Shown here one piece after another: positions 4,953-5,747 of a stretch of DNA of 5,747 bases; position 1 is the first letter of the stretch; the number at the start of each line of letters is the position of its first letter. The notes under the pieces were generated by a model, which ran no database searches, was not told where the DNA came from, and saw only the letters and a list, made by a program, of their open reading frames with translations. The stretch lies in contig DJUJ01000037.1 in assembly GCA_002438345.1 (NCBI GenBank), positions 31,132-36,878 of the forward strand, read 5' to 3'. The translations under genes and the position numbers were made by a program. The stretch comes from Paenibacillus sp. UBA6285 (GTDB lineage: Bacteria; Bacillota; Bacilli; Paenibacillales; Paenibacillaceae).

Positions 4953-5063
4953 AACGTGAATCGAGGTTCGCGACTCTTAGAAGGGTATCCGTGTGTATAC
5001 ACCGGACTGTCTTTTTATGCGCGCGGCCATCATCTTCTTCATCTGCGGATTTCACTCCTTGCC
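4945..5063 (+). promoter_or_regulatory. pyr leader antiterminator
   Basis: GGCAAGG (4945-4951) pairs with CCTTGCC (5057-5063), and GTGAA (4956-4960) with TTCAC (5051-5055), giving 7 + 5 bp. The 3' half is the 5' arm of the terminator and the 5' half is the 3' side of the PyrR hairpin, so the three structures exclude each other in the usual PyrR manner. Its roughly 90-nt loop contains another small stem (TCCG-t-GTG / CAC-CGGA, 4988-5006). Confidence 0.88.
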
Positions 5064-5085
5064 TGTTATAGGCAAGGAGTTTTTT
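5054..5085 (+). terminator. pyr attenuator terminator
   Basis: ACTCCTTGCCT (5054-5064) and AGGCAAGGAGT (5070-5080) form a perfect 11-bp stem with loop GTTAT, followed by TTTTTT (5080-5085). It lies 47 bp upstream of the pyrR start, before any pyr gene. Its 5' arm is taken up by the antiterminator, so termination is conditional. Confidence 0.95.
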
Positions 5086-5102
5086 GATTTCCAGGAACTT
5101 GA

Positions 5103-5696
<594 letters not shown>

Positions 5697-5700
5697 CATC

Positions 5701-5747
5701 ATGACACTTACCAAGGTAAAGGAACGTAGTCTGCTGGGAATAAAAGA
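5701..5747 (+). CDS. pyrB: Aspartate carbamoyltransferase catalytic subunit, N-terminus (cut by window edge)
   Basis: ATG 5701 is preceded by GGGAGGAA (5683-5690) inside the end of pyrR, at a 10-nt spacing. The 15 complete codons read MTLTKVKERSLLGIK. The RSLLGIK block is the conserved start of PyrB proteins (RSLLGLKD), which join carbamoyl phosphate and aspartate in the second step of pyrimidine synthesis. Position directly after pyrR supports this. Only the N-terminus is present, so catalytic residues cannot be checked. Confidence 0.85.
   Translation, partial: MTLTKVKERSLLGIK

Overview
The window looks like a chromosomal housekeeping region of a low-to-mid GC, endospore-forming Firmicute, most likely Paenibacillus or a close relative. 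The evidence is a YteA/YlyA-type TraR/DksA protein, the order ylyA-like, lspA, ylyB-like, then pyrR-pyrB, a PyrR-type attenuator leader, strong AGGAG-type ribosome binding sites, and a DapL-type aminotransferase. The genus is inferred from gene content and protein character, not from a search.

Layout. (1) Positions 1-98 are the tail of a gene entering from the left, resembling the C-terminus of DUF5665 proteins. (2) Positions 309-1115 hold a minus-strand ylyA/yteA-like gene with a strong terminator. (3) Positions 1116-1362 are a divergent intergenic region with an inverted repeat and an extended -10 promoter for the next operon. (4) Positions 1363-2950 hold lspA (prolipoprotein signal peptidase) and an overlapping rluD/ylyB-type pseudouridine synthase, closed by a 13-bp terminator. 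(5) Positions 2951-3129 are a non-coding stretch with nested and competing inverted repeats, just upstream of a PLP aminotransferase, probably LL-diaminopimelate aminotransferase (3130-4383), which has its own terminator. (6) Positions 4438-4872 are non-coding, with a 12-bp tandem direct repeat and at least four copies of a short palindromic repeat in both orientations. (7) Positions 4873-5747 hold the head of the pyr operon: consensus promoter, PyrR-binding hairpin, antiterminator, terminator, pyrR and the first codons of pyrB.

How the genes work together. lspA and ylyB form a translationally linked pair. Before the pyr genes sits a lysine/peptidoglycan precursor gene (dapL), flanked by terminators and so probably its own transcription unit. 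The pyr operon shows the PyrR logic fully: UMP-bound PyrR would hold the 5' hairpin, free the terminator and shut off pyrR-pyrB; without PyrR the long antiterminator forms. No uracil permease gene and no second attenuator lie between pyrR and pyrB.

Most of the window is well-understood biology. The less explained parts are the structured leader-like DNA upstream of dapL, the palindromic repeat cluster at 4479-4664, the inverted repeat between ylyA and lspA, and a possible 20-codon ORF with a good ribosome binding site at 4768-4830.
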